A stretch of DNA of 64,000 nucleotides from RPQJ01 sp963762315 (GTDB lineage: Bacteria; Pseudomonadota; Gammaproteobacteria; Steroidobacterales; Steroidobacteraceae). The stretch is from assembly GCA_963762315.1 (NCBI GenBank), contig CAVXKO010000004.1, forward strand, positions 1,302,001-1,366,000, given 5' to 3'. Of this stretch, positions 18,439-28,401 are shown in pieces (the stretch's first letter is position 1; each line of letters opens with the position of its first letter). The notes under the pieces were generated by a model. It saw only the letters and a list, made by a program, of their open reading frames with translations, ran no database searches and was not told the DNA's origin. The translations under genes and the position numbers were made by a program.

Positions 18439-20899
18439 CAGGCCCTCAGGTCGGCGTTCGGCACTGTCGTAGGGCGAATCAACGAGGACCGTGGCCTTCC
18501 TGCGTTCGCCGAGCACCTCGACCTCTAGCTCGGTGCCGACGGCCGAGTTCGCCGGGTCCACGTAGCCGATGATGAGGCTCTTCTTCAGGCAGTGGCCGTA
18601 GTAGCCGGACGTGGCGCGCCCGACCAGCTTGCCGGACTTGTCGAAGATCGGCTCGTTGCCGAGCGGATCCGCGTCCGTCACGCCGTGGACTTCGAGCGTA
18701 ACGAAGTCGTGCGGCACGCCCGCCGCCAGCTGCTTCTCCAGCGCCTCGCGGCCCGTGAACGGACCCTTGTCCATGCGCACGAAGCGCTTCAGGCCCGCCT
18801 CGAACGGCGTGTAGTCGCGCGTGAGGTCGCTGCCCCACATGCGGTACGACTTCTCCATGCGGAGCGACTCCATCGCGCGCATGCCCGCCATGCCGATGCC
18901 GTACTCGGCGCCGGCCGCGAAGATCGCGTCGAACAGGTGGTGCGCGTACTCGATCGGGAAATGCAGCTCCCAGCCCAGCGCGCCGACGAAGTTCACGCGC
19001 AGCGCGTACACGTCGGTGGCGAGTCCCGCTTCGATCACCTGCCCGGTCAGCCACGGGAAGGAGGCGTTGTCGAGCGGCACGTCGGTGAGCTTGGCCATCA
19101 CGTCGCGCGCGCGCGGACCGGCGACCACGAAGCAACCGCGCGCGCCGGTGATGTTGCGCAGCGCGACGGAACCGTCGGCCGGCAGGCGCTTATGCAGGAA
19201 GTCGCTGTCGTACCGCTCGGCCGCGCCGGCGCTGACGACGTAGAAATGCCCGTCGGCCAGCTTGGTGATCGTGAACTCGGAGCGGATGCCGCCACGCTTC
19301 GTGAGCGCATGGCACAGCGCGATGCGCCCGACCTTGGTCGGCACCTTGTTGGCGACCAGGCTGTCGAGCCAGGCTTCGGAGCCCGGGCCCGTCACCTCGA
19401 ACTTGGTGAACGGCGTGAGGTCGATGACGCCGACCTTCTTGCGCAGGCGCCGGCACTCGTTGCCGACGTGCTTGAAGTAATTCGTGCGGCGGAAGCTCCA
19501 GGCGTCCTCGGCTTTCACGCGTTTCGGCGCGAACCAGTTCGCCCGCTCCCAACCGTAGCGCTGGCCGAACACCGCACCCATGCGCTTCAACTTGTCGTAG
19601 ACGGGGCTCGTCTTGGCCGGACGCGCGTCGTGACGCTCTTCGTCGGGGAAGTGGATCGTGAAAACGTTGCGATACGTCTCCTCGTTCTTCGTCACGGTGT
19701 AGCGCTTGCTCGTGTAAGGGCCGAAGCGCCGCGGGTCGACCGCAAGCATGTCGATGCCCGGCTCGCCTTCGACGATCCATTCCGCGAGCTGCCAGCCCGC
19801 GCCGCCCGCGGCCGTGATGCCGAAGCTGTGACCTTCGTTGAGCCAAAGGCCGTGCTTGCCCCAGGCCGGACCGATCAGCGGCGTGCCGTCCGGCGTGTAG
19901 GAAATCGGACCGTTGACGATGTCCTTGATGCCGCAGTGCTCGAGCGCGGGCACGCGACGCTGTGCCGCTTCGACGTGCGGGAGCAGGCGATCGAGGTCGC
20001 CCGGAAACAGGTTCTTGCCGAACCAATCGGGCACGCCGTCCGCGAAGCGCGCCGGGGCGCCGGCCTCGTAGGGCCCCAGGATCCAGCCCATGCGCTCTTC
20101 GCGCAGGTAGTACGACTTGTCGGACTCGCGCAGCACGGCAAGCTCGCGGCCGCCCGCGGCGCGGTACGCCTTCAGCTCGGGCGACTCGTCGTACACGATG
20201 TACTGGTGCTCGACCGGAATGGCCGGCACGTTGAGGCCGAACATGCGGCCCGTCTGGCGCGCGTAGTTGCCGGTGGCGCACACGACGTGCTCGGCGGTGA
20301 TGACGCCCTTCGTCGTCGTCAGCTTCCACTCGCCGCTCGCGGTGCGCTCGACGGCGGTGACCTCCGTCTGCTCGTGGATCTCGGCGCCCGCGCCGCGCGC
20401 CGCACGGCGCAAGGCCATCGTCAGGTCCGCCGGCGCGATGTGCCCGTCATCCGGGTGATAAAGCGCGCCGACGATCTTCGGCGTGTCGGCGCTCGCCGCC
20501 GAGTTCCACCAGCGGCCACAGCTCCTTCACTTCGGCGGGGCTGATGACGCGGAACGGCACGCCGATGGTGTTCGCCGTGCCGCAGTACTTGAGGTATTCG
20601 TCCATTCGCTCGCGGCAGGTCGCGAGACGCAGGTTGCCCGTGACGTGGAAGCTGACGTCCTGGCCGGTCTCCGCGGGCAGCCGCTTGTAGAGATCGACCG
20701 AGTACTTGTGCAACTGCCCGACGGTGTAGCTCATGTTGAAGAGCGGCAGCAGGCCGGCAGCGTGCCACGTCGAGCCGGCCGTCAGCTCGGTGCGCTCGAG
20801 CAGCACCACGTCGGACCAGCCCTTCTTCGTCAGGTGATAGAGCGTACTGACGCCAACGACGCCACCGCCGATGACCACGACGCGAGCATGCGATTTCAT
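18438..20899 (-). CDS. DAO-GcvT flavoprotein 3 (dimethylglycine dehydrogenase-like), two frame breaks
   Basis: First gene of the minus-strand sox operon. FAD motif GGGVVG (11-16), putative flavinylation His46 in AGSTWHAAG, then a full GcvT domain ending at the PYD-NADLRA tail. Two single-base insertions interrupt it: one near 20491 (between WPLVELGG and ADTPKIVGALYHP) and one near 18459. Removing both gives exactly 819 aa with a stop that overlaps the soxB start. The start at 20899 is preceded by GGGGAG. Position ahead of soxBDAG suggests it makes sarcosine from dimethylglycine for the next enzyme. It is divergent from a GbdR-like regulator. Confidence 0.88.
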
Positions 20900-21004
20900 T
20901 CGTCGGTTCTCCCCGCGCGGCCGGTAAGCGCCCGGCCCTGTCCCGTCAGGATGGTTTGAAGCATCGCGCGAGTTTAGCAACGAGGCGCGACCCGACCACT
21001 CTGA

Positions 21005-21012
21005 TTGCGACA
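21005..21012 (-). promoter_or_regulatory. TGTCGCAA motif upstream of DAO-GcvT 3 / regulator gene
   Basis: The octamer TGTCGCAA, read in the direction of the DAO-sox operon, lies 106 bases before its start and 83 bases before the regulator start. The same octamer, in the same orientation relative to the target gene, occurs upstream of the corrinoid operon (37177) and of the third MttB gene (45194). It may be a regulator site, possibly for the adjacent AraC-type protein. No binding data exist, and an octamer can recur by chance. Confidence 0.35.
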
Positions 21013-21017
21013 AAAGC

Positions 21018-21047
21018 TTACGCGAATGCGTCAGCGGCGCTTATACT
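21018..21047 (+). promoter_or_regulatory. Possible sigma-70 promoter for the GbdR-like regulator
   Basis: TTACGC (21018-21023) and TATACT (21042-21047) are separated by 18 bases and lie about 50 bases ahead of the regulator start. The -10 is close to consensus and the -35 is weak. Confidence 0.4.
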
Positions 21048-21094
21048 TTTGGACGCCCGCCCGATGCCGACCATGCCTGCCCGGAGGCACTCGA

Positions 21095-22064
21095 TTGAAG
21101 CCCGCCGACGGCCACCGCAAGACCCGGTACGCGTTCCTGACGCTGCCCGATTACTCGATGATCGCGGTGACGAACGCCGTCGAGCCGTTGCGCATGGCCA
21201 ATCGCGTCTCGGGGCAGGCCGCCTACGAATGGGTGATCGTGAGCCTCGACGGCGCACCCGGTTCCCGCCAGCAACGGCCTGACATTGACGCCGACACAGC
21301 GCCTCGGCGATGGCGAACCCGTCGACCTCGTGTTCGTGTGCGGCGGCGTCAACGTGCGCGAGGCCGTCTCGCCTGCCCTCCTCTCGACCCTGCGTCGCCT
21401 GGCCGCCAAGCAGATGCCGCTCGGCGCACTCTGCACCGGCGGTTACGCGCTGGCGCAGGCCGGATTGCTCGACGGCTATCGCGCCACGATCCACTGGGAA
21501 AATCTATCGGCGCTGCGCGAACAGTTCCCGCGCGTGCTGATCTCGGACCACCTGTTCTCGATCGATCGCAATCGCTACACGTGCTCCGGCGGCGTCGCGC
21601 CGCTCGAGCTGATGCTGAACCTGATCGAGGAAAAGATGGGTCCGGCGGTTTCGCGCCTCGTGTCGGAGCAGTTCATCGTCGACCGCATCCGCGACAGCAG
21701 CGACCGGCAGTACGTCCCGCTGCGCGCGCAGGTGGGGCCGGTGCATCGCAGCGTGCTCGCGGTGGCTTCCCTCATGGAGGCCCACATCGAGAACCCGCTG
21801 CCCCTCGAGGAAATCGCGCACCGGTCCGGACTGTCGCGCCGGCAGATCGAGCGGCTCTTCAAGCGGCACGTGCACTGCGTGCCGAAGCGCTACTACCTCG
21901 AGCTGCGCCTGAAGCGCGCCCGCGAGCTGCTCTTGCAGACATCGATGCCGATCATGGCGATCAGCACGGCCTGCGGATTCCAGTCGCCGCCGCATTTTTC
22001 GAAGTGCTACCGCGGCCACTTCGGACGACCGCCGACGGCCGAGCGCCAGCCACGACGCGCGTGA
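21095..22064 (+). CDS. GlxA/GbdR-type AraC transcriptional regulator with GATase1 domain, one frame break
   Basis: A 322-aa regulator with an N-terminal DJ-1/PfpI (GATase1-like) domain (FLTLPDYSMIA to PLGALCTGGYAL) and a C-terminal AraC helix-turn-helix pair (EEIAHRSGLSRRQIERLF, then ISTACGFQSPPHFSKCYR). This architecture is shared by GbdR, SouR and CdhR, which activate betaine, sarcosine and carnitine catabolism in pseudomonads. TTG 21095 was chosen because GGAGG lies 8 bases upstream. One extra C in the run 21257-21259 splits the frame at AP-VPASNG; removal restores 322 codons. It is divergent from the DAO-sox operon, the expected position for its activator. Confidence 0.85.
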
Positions 22065-22079
22065 GGACGGTCGGACCGT

Positions 22080-22158
22080 CAGGCGAATCCGAGGAAGACT
22101 GCGAGCGCGCGGTTGACGGAGACTGGAGCGCAGCCGTGGCGAGGTCGCCGCGCTTCAT
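22080..22158 (-). pseudogene. Remnant of a MazF/PemK-like toxin gene
   Basis: Right after the antitoxin, with an ATGA overlap (22155-22158), an ORF opens with MKRGDLATAALQ, which matches the start of MazF-type toxins. The match is lost within about 15-25 codons and stops appear in the alternative frames. The regulator gene then converges on it. I read this as a truncated, decayed toxin. Confidence 0.6.
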
Positions 22159-22377
22159 GGGGCCCAGCCATCCCGGTCGGCGACCCGGTCGAGCCAGTCG
22201 ATTGTTTCGCCTTCGGCGGCATCGCCCGTCAGGCTCGACGACTGACGCCGGCACTCGACCGCGAATCCGCGCCGCCGCGTGTCCGGCACCCAGATCTGCA
22301 CGGGCCGCAGTCCGGCCGCCCGCAGCGCCGCACGGTACTTCTGCACCCGTTCCGATGCACGGCTCGTTGTCGCTCAT
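22155..22377 (-). CDS. DUF3018/MazE-like antitoxin, probable one-base frame break
   Basis: About 73 aa. The core VQKYRAALRAAGLRPVQIW followed by VPDTRR is diagnostic of DUF3018 (MazE-like) antitoxins. ATG 22377 (MSDNEP) is out of frame with this core unless one base is removed at about 22355-22363. Without correction, translation could begin at GTG 22346. The stop overlaps the start of the toxin remnant, the standard order of a type II toxin-antitoxin pair. Confidence 0.65.
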
Positions 22378-22479
22378 GCGTTGGCCCCCGGCGCGTTACG
22401 TTTATCAAATTGGATCGGGCTTTCGTGACATGCAATATGCGCAGAAAGCACTCGATGAAGTTTCAATAACTCTCTGTTT

Positions 22480-22568
22480 AATATGATTATTAGTCGCCTT
22501 TGCGAATGCTGCCGAGTTCGCGCCATCGGCGACGTACTCGGGCCAGCCGGACGAGTCGACGACGTCAT
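22480..22568 (-). pseudogene. Remnant of a PIN-domain (VapC-like) toxin gene
   Basis: Directly downstream of the AbrB-type antitoxin, one frame reads DVVDSSGWPEYVADGANSAA, the typical first strand and active-site start of a VapC PIN domain. The ATG that overlaps the antitoxin stop is in another frame, and similarity ends after about 25 residues in an AT-richer stretch (22400-22490). The toxin is therefore truncated and non-functional. Confidence 0.55.
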
Positions 22569-22771
22569 GCGCGGTCGTCGTCGCGGGCCACCTCGGTGCC
22601 GATGCCTTTGAGGAACTCGCGTGCGGCCCTGATGGAGCGGACCGGGACGAGAGCGATGTGTCCGCAGCAGGGCATCGCATCGAATTTCTGGCCGGCCTTG
22701 ATGCCGAAGGCCTGCCTGACATCCTTCGGGATCACGATCTGGTACTTGGGCGAGACGGTTACGATTGTCAT
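22565..22771 (-). CDS. AbrB/SpoVT-type antitoxin
   Basis: A 68-aa DNA-binding swapped-hairpin protein with MTIVTVSPKYQIVIPKDVR and FGIKAGQKFDA, the signature of VapB-like AbrB antitoxins; the acidic tail (EVARDDDRA) would neutralise a toxin. The gene looks complete. Its cognate toxin downstream is only a remnant, so this is an orphan antitoxin that may have kept a regulatory role. Confidence 0.8.
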   Translation of the reverse strand: MTIVTVSPKYQIVIPKDVRQAFGIKAGQKFDAMPCCGHIALVPVRSIRAAREFLKGIGTEVARDDDRA

Positions 22772-23076
22772 ACGCTTCTCCGATCGATCGTAGGTATTTC
22801 TGGAACTGCCGCAGCGCCACGACGCGGCGTACAAAGAAAGCGAGTCCCGCGTGTCGATGCCTGCTGGCGGTCGGCGACACGGGGCCGAGTGGGCCAGGGC
22901 CGCAGACATCCTCCCTTGCAGTCCGCCCCTCGAATCCGCGGCGTGCGTACGCGGCGGATTGCCTCCCCTGACGGGCGATTGACTATGTCCGCCCGGCAGC
23001 GAGGCTCGGGAAACCGGTGCCAGCAAGGCCGAGCGCGCTCATTCGACGCTCGGCCTTTCTTTTCCGCCGCATCGAA
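22772..23076. other. Non-coding spacer with a strong hairpin
   Basis: I see no gene in this 305-base stretch. It separates the antitoxin from the 3' end of DAO-GcvT gene 4 and contains the hairpin described at 23025-23063. Confidence 0.6.
23025..23063 (+). terminator. Intrinsic-terminator-like hairpin
   Basis: A perfect 11-bp stem (AAGGCCGAGCG / CGCTCGGCCTT) around an 11-base loop, followed on the + strand by TCTTTT. It lies 14 bases beyond the stop of the minus-strand DAO-GcvT gene 4. For that transcript it forms the hairpin but lacks a U-run; the U-run suits the opposite direction. Confidence 0.5.
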
Positions 23077-25492
23077 TCACGCGCGCATGCGCAGTCCCTT
23101 CGGATCGTAAAGCGCTTCCGCAGATCGGACGGCCGCCCGCTTCTCGCCCATCAGCTCGACGGCGAAGCCGCTCGGTCTCGTTCGCCACCGCGTTGTCGAC
23201 ATACCCGAGTGCGATCGACTTGCCGACGCAGTGGCCGTAGCCGCCCGACGTCACCCAGCCAACCACCTTGTCGCCGTGCCAGATCGGCTCGTCGCCGATG
23301 GCGTCCGCGTCATTGGCATCGACGGCCAGCGTGATGAGCTTGCGCACACCGCCGCTCGCCTTCTCCGCGGCCACAGCCGCGCGACCGATGAACTCGCCCT
23401 TGTCGAGGTGCACGAAGCGGCCGAGGCCCGGCCTCGTACGGCCCGTAGATGGGACGGAACTCGCGCGCCCAGTTGCCGAAGCTCTTCTCGAGGCGCAGCG
23501 AGTTGAGCGCACGCCCGCCGAAATTCCGCAGCCCGTGACCCTTGCCCGCTTCGTGCAGCAGGTCGTACAGCGAGCGCAGGTACTCCGACGTCACCCAGAT
23601 CTCGTAACCCATCTCGCCGGTGAACGACACGCGGCCGACGAGCGCCGGGATCATGCCCACGTCCATCTGCGCGAACGACATGAACGGGAACGCGGCGGTC
23701 GAGAGGTCGTGGTCCACGAGCTTCTGCAGGACATCCCGCGACTTCGGGCCGGCGACGGACAGGCCCAGGTATTCCATCGCGCACGGCCGCACGTGTGACG
23801 CCGGACGGCGGCAGGTGCTTCTCGAACCAGCGCAGGTAGAAGACTTCAGCCGCATAGGTGCCGACGACGAAGAAGCGGTCTTCGCGGACGCGGCACATCG
23901 TGAAGTCGCCGATCAGGCGGCCCCGCTCGTTCAACATCGGCGAAAGCGCGATGCGGCCGACCGCCGGAACCTTGCACGCCATGATCTTCGAAAGCCACTC
24001 GGCTGCCTTCGGCCCGGTGATCTCGAACTTGCCGTAGTTGGAAATCTCGATCAGTCCGCAGCCTTCGCGGACGGCGCGGCACTCGCCGGCGACGTGCGGA
24101 TGCGCATTCGAGCGGCGGAACGTCGCATCCTCGCGGGCCGGCGAGCCCTTCGGCGCGAACCACAGCGGGTGCTCGAGCGTGCAGTAGTCGCCGAACACGG
24201 CATTCTCGGCCTGCAGCTTCTCGTAGATCGGCGTCGTGCGCAGCGGGCGGGCGGCCTCGAGTTCCTCGTTCGGGAAACGGATGCGGAAGCGCCGCGAGTA
24301 GTTCTCGCGCACTTTCGCGTTCGTGTAGGGCCGATTGGCCCAGTCGCCGTAGCGCGCGACGTCCATCGCCCAGATGTCCGCGCCCGGGTCGCCGTCGACC
24401 ATCCAGTTCGCGAGCGAGAGGCCGACACCGCCGCCCTGGCTGAGGCCCGCCATGACGCCACAGGCCACCCAGTAGTTCTTCAGGCCCTTGACCGGGCCGA
24501 TGAGCGGATTGCCGTCGGGCGCGAACGTGAACGGGCCGTTGACGACCTTCTTGATGCCGGCGCTCTCGAGGCGCGGGAAATGCTCGAATGCCACGCTGAC
24601 ACTCGGCGCGATGCGCTCGAGGTCGTTCGGCAGCAGGTCCTGGCCGAAGTCCCAGGGCGTCGTCTTCGGCGACCACGGCACGCCCGCGCGCTCATACGTG
24701 CCGAGCAGCATGCCGCCGCGCTCCTGGCGCATGTAGATCTCGGCTTCGAAGTCGATGACGTGCAGCAGTTCCTTCTGGCCTTTCAGTTCCGGCAGGTCTT
24801 CGGTGATGAAGTACTGGTGCTCCATCGCGAGGATCGGCAGCTCGAGCCCGACGAAGCGCCCGACCTCGCGCGCCCACAGGCCGCCCGCGTTGACGACGTG
24901 CTCCGCATGCACCGTGCCCTTTTCGGTGACGACGTCCCAGGTGCCGTCGGCGCGCTGCTTCGTGTCGACGCACGCGGTTCTGGCGCACGACCTCGGCGCC
25001 GCCGATCTGCGCCGACTTGGCATAGGCATGCGTCACGCCGTAGGGATCGACGTGGCCTTCGATCGGATCGTAGATCGCCCCGAGGAAATGCTTTTCCTCG
25101 AGCAGCGGATATATTTTCTTGGCTTCGGCCGGCGTGATCAGCTGCAGGTCCATGCCGAGATAGCGGCCGCGCGCCTGCGCCATGCGCAGCCAGTCCACGC
25201 GCTCGGGCGTGCCGGCCAGCATGAGGCCGCCGGTGATGTGCACGCCGCAGGAGACGCCGGAGATCTGCTCGATCTCCTTGTACAGGTTGATCGTGTACTG
25301 CTGCAGCTTGGCGACGTTGGGGTCGCCGTTGACCGTGTGCATGCCGCCCGCGGCATGCCAGGTCGAGCCCGAAGTGAGCTCCGCTCGCTCGATGAGCAGC
25401 ACGTCTTTCCAGCCGGCCTTGGTGAGGTGATACAGCACGCTCGCGCCGACGACGCCGCCACCGATCACCGCCACCTGCACATGGTTCCGCAT
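23077..25492 (-). CDS. DAO-GcvT flavoprotein 4 (dimethylglycine/sarcosine dehydrogenase family), four frame breaks
   Basis: FAD motif GGGVVG (11-16), His46 in SGSTWHAAG, then GcvT domain and the end LYDPKGLRMRA. Four single-base insertions interrupt it: near 24971 (NRV-VDTK), 23795 (SGVT-VRPCAMEY), 23427-23429 (YEAG-LGRFVHLD) and 23170 (TER-FAVELMGEK). Removing all four gives exactly 804 codons, which supports insertion errors rather than decay. The true stop is at 23077-23079; the raw frames run past it. It lies 59 bases after the second MttB homologue on the same strand, so the MttB/DAO-GcvT pairing seen at 1-7.5 kb is repeated here. Confidence 0.85.
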
Positions 25493-25551
25493 ATCCGCTC
25501 CCGCTGAATTGCCTTTGCTGTGATCGAGTGTTTCGATGCCGGCATGCCGGA

Positions 25552-27108
25552 TCAGGTCACCGGCGGCGCTCCGCCCTCTTCCGTGCGGCGCGCAATGAAG
25601 GCGCTCATCGCCTCGACCACGGCTGGGTCGCGCTCGGGCGCCACGTAGCGCGCCAGTGTTTCCTGGTACACGGTGTTGGCGCGTTCGGTGGCCGTCTTCG
25701 CGCCGTCGTTCGACCAGGTGCCGTAGTTGCGCCAGTCGGAGATGAGCGGCGAATAGAACGCCGTCCTGTACCGCTCCATCGTGTGCGCGCAGGCGAAGAA
25801 GTGCCCGCCGTAGCCGACTTCCGCAATCGCGTCGAGCGCGAGGTCCGCGACTTCCGCCCCGACGGGCTGGAACAGTTCGGCGAACATCTGCAGCATCTCG
25901 ATGTCCATGATGAATTTCTCATAGGACGTCGAGAGGCCACCCTCGAGCCAGCCGGCCGCGTGCAGCATGAAATTGGCGCCGCCCATCAGCGCGCCCCACA
26001 GGCTCATCTGCGCCTCGTACGCGGCCTGCGCATCCGGCGCGTTCGACGCGGTGGCGTTCGACGAGCGCCAGGGCAGCTTGATGTGACGAGCGAGCTGCCC
26101 GGCGCCGAAGGACGCCTTGGAATACTCGGGCGTGCCGAATGCAGGCGATCCGGATTTCATGTCCACATTGGACGTGAAGCTGCCGTAGATGATCGGCGTG
26201 CCCGGGCGGACCATCTGCGCCAGCGTGATGCCGGCCAACGCCTCCGCATGCGCAAGCAACAGCGCACCGGTGATCGTCACCGGAGCCATCGCGCCCGCGA
26301 GCGTGAACGGCGTGATGATCAGCACCTGCCCCGCTTCGGCGAAGTCGATGATGCCCTCGGCCATCGGGATGTCGAGCTGCAGCGGCGAATTCGTGTTGAT
26401 GACCGTCCAGACGTACGGCTTCTTCCTGAAGTCGTCGGCGCTGACGCCGTGCGCGAGGCGAATCAGCTCGAACGAGTCCGCGATCTGCTTCGAGCCGCGC
26501 GAAAAGATGAACGGCACCTTGTCCGAGAGCAGCAGCATCGAGCGCGTGGTCTCGTAGTGGCGCAGGTGCACGGGCACGTCCTGCGGCTCCACGGCTCCGC
26601 CGAGCGAATGGATCACGTCGAAGCTCTGGCACAGCTTGATGAGGTTGCAGAAGTCCTCGAACGTGCCCGCGCGACGCCCGTGGTGGATGTCCATGATGTT
26701 CGGCGGACCCGACGTCGGCGCGAGGCAGACGTGCCGGCCGCCGACCGGCACGTGCAGTTCCGGGTTCAGCGCCTGGAAGGTGAACTGGCTCGGGGTCGTC
26801 GCGAGCGCCTTGGCGACCAGCGCGCGATCGAGGCGCACCACCTGGGTGGCCTCGTCGACGGTGGCGCCGCCCTCGCGCGTACCGCTTGCGGGCCAGGGCC
26901 GACAGCACCTTCATGCCCTGGGTTTCGAGCACGCCGAGCGCGGCCTCGTGGATCGCCGCCACCTGGTCGTCCGAGTAGATCCGCGGGCGGCTCGAACGGA
27001 TTGACCAGGCGGCGATAGGCGCGCGAGCGCTCGACTGTCGGCGCGCGTCACCGGAGCCGGGCGGCGCCGACCCGCACGCCGGGCGCTGTTCGTTTCGGGC
27101 TCGCTCAT
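25552..27108 (-). CDS. MttB-family methyltransferase 2, three frame breaks
   Basis: Corrinoid-dependent N-methyltransferase homologue. Most of the protein is intact, from VVRLDRALVAKAL to the C-terminus, including PLQLDIPMAEG, GTPEYSKASFG, HAAGWLEGGLSTSYEKF and EVGYGGHFF. The N-terminal 70 residues are split by three one-base insertions near 27020, 26986 and 26886. After correction the length is 517 aa. The ATG at 27108 overlaps the LysR stop (ATGA) and has GGGAG upstream. There is no in-frame TAG. It is closer to MttB homologue 3 than to homologue 1: both share the HxAGWLEGGL block. A start overlap with the regulator suggests that the LysR gene heads its own operon. Confidence 0.83.
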
Positions 27109-28091
27109 TCTTCTGCCACTCCCGGGGTACTGGCCGCCGTGCTGCGTCCCGCGACCAACCCGCGGACGGCGCGCGGACCGACTTGCTCGATGAGCCACGA
27201 GCGGAACAGGGCGGTGGCCGTGTCGCTCAGCGCCTCGGGATCGGTGACGAGGTAGTACCCAAAGCCCTCGTCGAGGGTCTCCTCGAAGGGACAGACCAGC
27301 CGGCCCGCATCGAGGTGATCGCGGAACAGCGCCAGGTCCACCAGTGCCAGCCCCGAGCCGCTCAGGATGTACTGGACGGTGAGTATTTCGGTATCGAAGA
27401 CGAGGCCGCGCTCGACTTCGAGGCCCGGCAGCCCGTGATGACGCACGAACTGCGACCAGAAATGGCGACGCGGGAGTCCTTCCACGCGCATGTGCACGAG
27501 TTCGTTGTCACGGATGAAGGTCTCGAGGTTCTTGCCGGCGTGGCGTGCCGCGAGGTCCGGGTGACAGAGGATGCCCAGCTTCGCAGGCCACAAGAGGTCG
27601 CTCACGCGGTCGGTCACGGACGGACGCGAATACAGCACCGCCACGTCGACGTCGCTCGCGGGCGGGCCGATGCCGTAGGGGCTGACGACGTCGATCTCGA
27701 CCTCGGGATTGGCGCAACGGAAGTCCTGCAGGATCGGCACCATCAGGTGCGCTGCAAAACTGGGCGGCATCTGCACCCGCAGCGTGCGCAGGCGCGGCGC
27801 CTTGGCGTCGCGAATCTCGTCGATGGCGTGCTCGAGGCGGTCGAAGGAGCGCGACACGACCGGCAGCAGGTGCTGGCCCGCCGCCGTGAGCACCAGCGAA
27901 TGCGGGCGCCGCTCGAACAACTTCACTCCGATCAGGTTCTCGAGGGCGATGACATGGCGCGAGAGCGCGCTCTGGGCGATGTTGAGCGCGCTGGCGGCGC
28001 TGGTGAAGCTGCCATAGCGGGCCACGCCCTCGAAGGCCCGCAGCGCGTTGAGCGGCAGCCAGCGACGGTCGATGCGCACCTTGTCCATCAT
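27105..28091 (-). CDS. LysR-family transcriptional regulator (GcvA-like)
   Basis: A 328-aa LTTR. The winged HTH lies at residues 10-70 (LNALRAFEGVARYGSFTSAA, then IAQSALSRHV and KLFERRPHSL) and is followed by the periplasmic-binding-protein-like effector domain. The opening LNALRAFE is typical of the GcvA subgroup. ATG 28091 follows a GAGGAA site; ATG 28088 is an alternative. It is transcribed away from the TonB receptor at 28402 and overlaps the MttB 2 gene downstream. It probably controls both the MttB2-DAO4 unit and the divergent receptor, possibly through the inverted repeat at 28172. Confidence 0.9.
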   Translation of the reverse strand: MMDKVRIDRRWLPLNALRAFEGVARYGSFTSAASALNIAQSALSRHVIALENLIGVKLFERRPHSLVLTAAGQHLLPVVSRSFDRLEHAIDEIRDAKAPRLRTLRVQMPPSFAAHLMVPILQDFRCANPEVEIDVVSPYGIGPPASDVDVAVLYSRPSVTDRVSDLLWPAKLGILCHPDLAARHAGKNLETFIRDNELVHMRVEGLPRRHFWSQFVRHHGLPGLEVERGLVFDTEILTVQYILSGSGLALVDLALFRDHLDAGRLVCPFEETLDEGFGYYLVTDPEALSDTATALFRSWLIEQVGPRAVRGLVAGRSTAASTPGVAEE

Positions 28092-28401
28092 TGGATTCCT
28101 CGCCCCGCGAAACGCCGTCCGAGGTGCCCCACGCCCCTCACCGGGCAGATCGGGTGCTTCCCCCAGACTTGTTGCGCAAGCGTGGCGCAATCGCCACACG
28201 CCGGGCAATGCCTTTTTTTCGATCCGGTTAATGCTTTTTTCAGATGCGGCAAGTGTGGACTTCTACGTATTTAGCTTGATATCTTCGGGCCGCAGTGCGA
28301 TTGGCCGGGCGGCGAGCCGCACGGTCTCGAGAAAGCGGCAACATCCAGCCGGTAGCCGGAGTTGCATCAGAAACACAGCGAATGTCAGGGGGCCTCCACG
28401 C
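28092..28401. other. Divergent promoter region between lysR and TonB receptor
   Basis: A 310-base non-coding gap between divergent genes. It carries the inverted repeats described at 28172-28197, two T-rich tracts near 28212 and 28235, and an AT-richer segment (28255-28285) that could hold the receptor promoter. No gene is seen. Confidence 0.6.
28172..28197. promoter_or_regulatory. Candidate LysR operator (inverted repeats)
   Basis: TTGCGC (28172-28177) and GCGCAA (28185-28190) form a 6+6 inverted repeat with a 7-base centre. It overlaps a second one, GTGGCG (28182-28187) / CGCCAC (28192-28197). The dyad lies about 85 bases before the lysR start and about 215 bases before the receptor start, fitting LTTR binding between divergent genes. 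This is a prediction from symmetry only. Confidence 0.4.

Noticed and set aside
17797..20418. A genuine 873-aa fusion of DAO-GcvT and SoxB
   Set aside because: The fusion depends on one extra base near 18459. Without it there is a normal C-terminal tail and a TGATG overlap between two standard-length genes.
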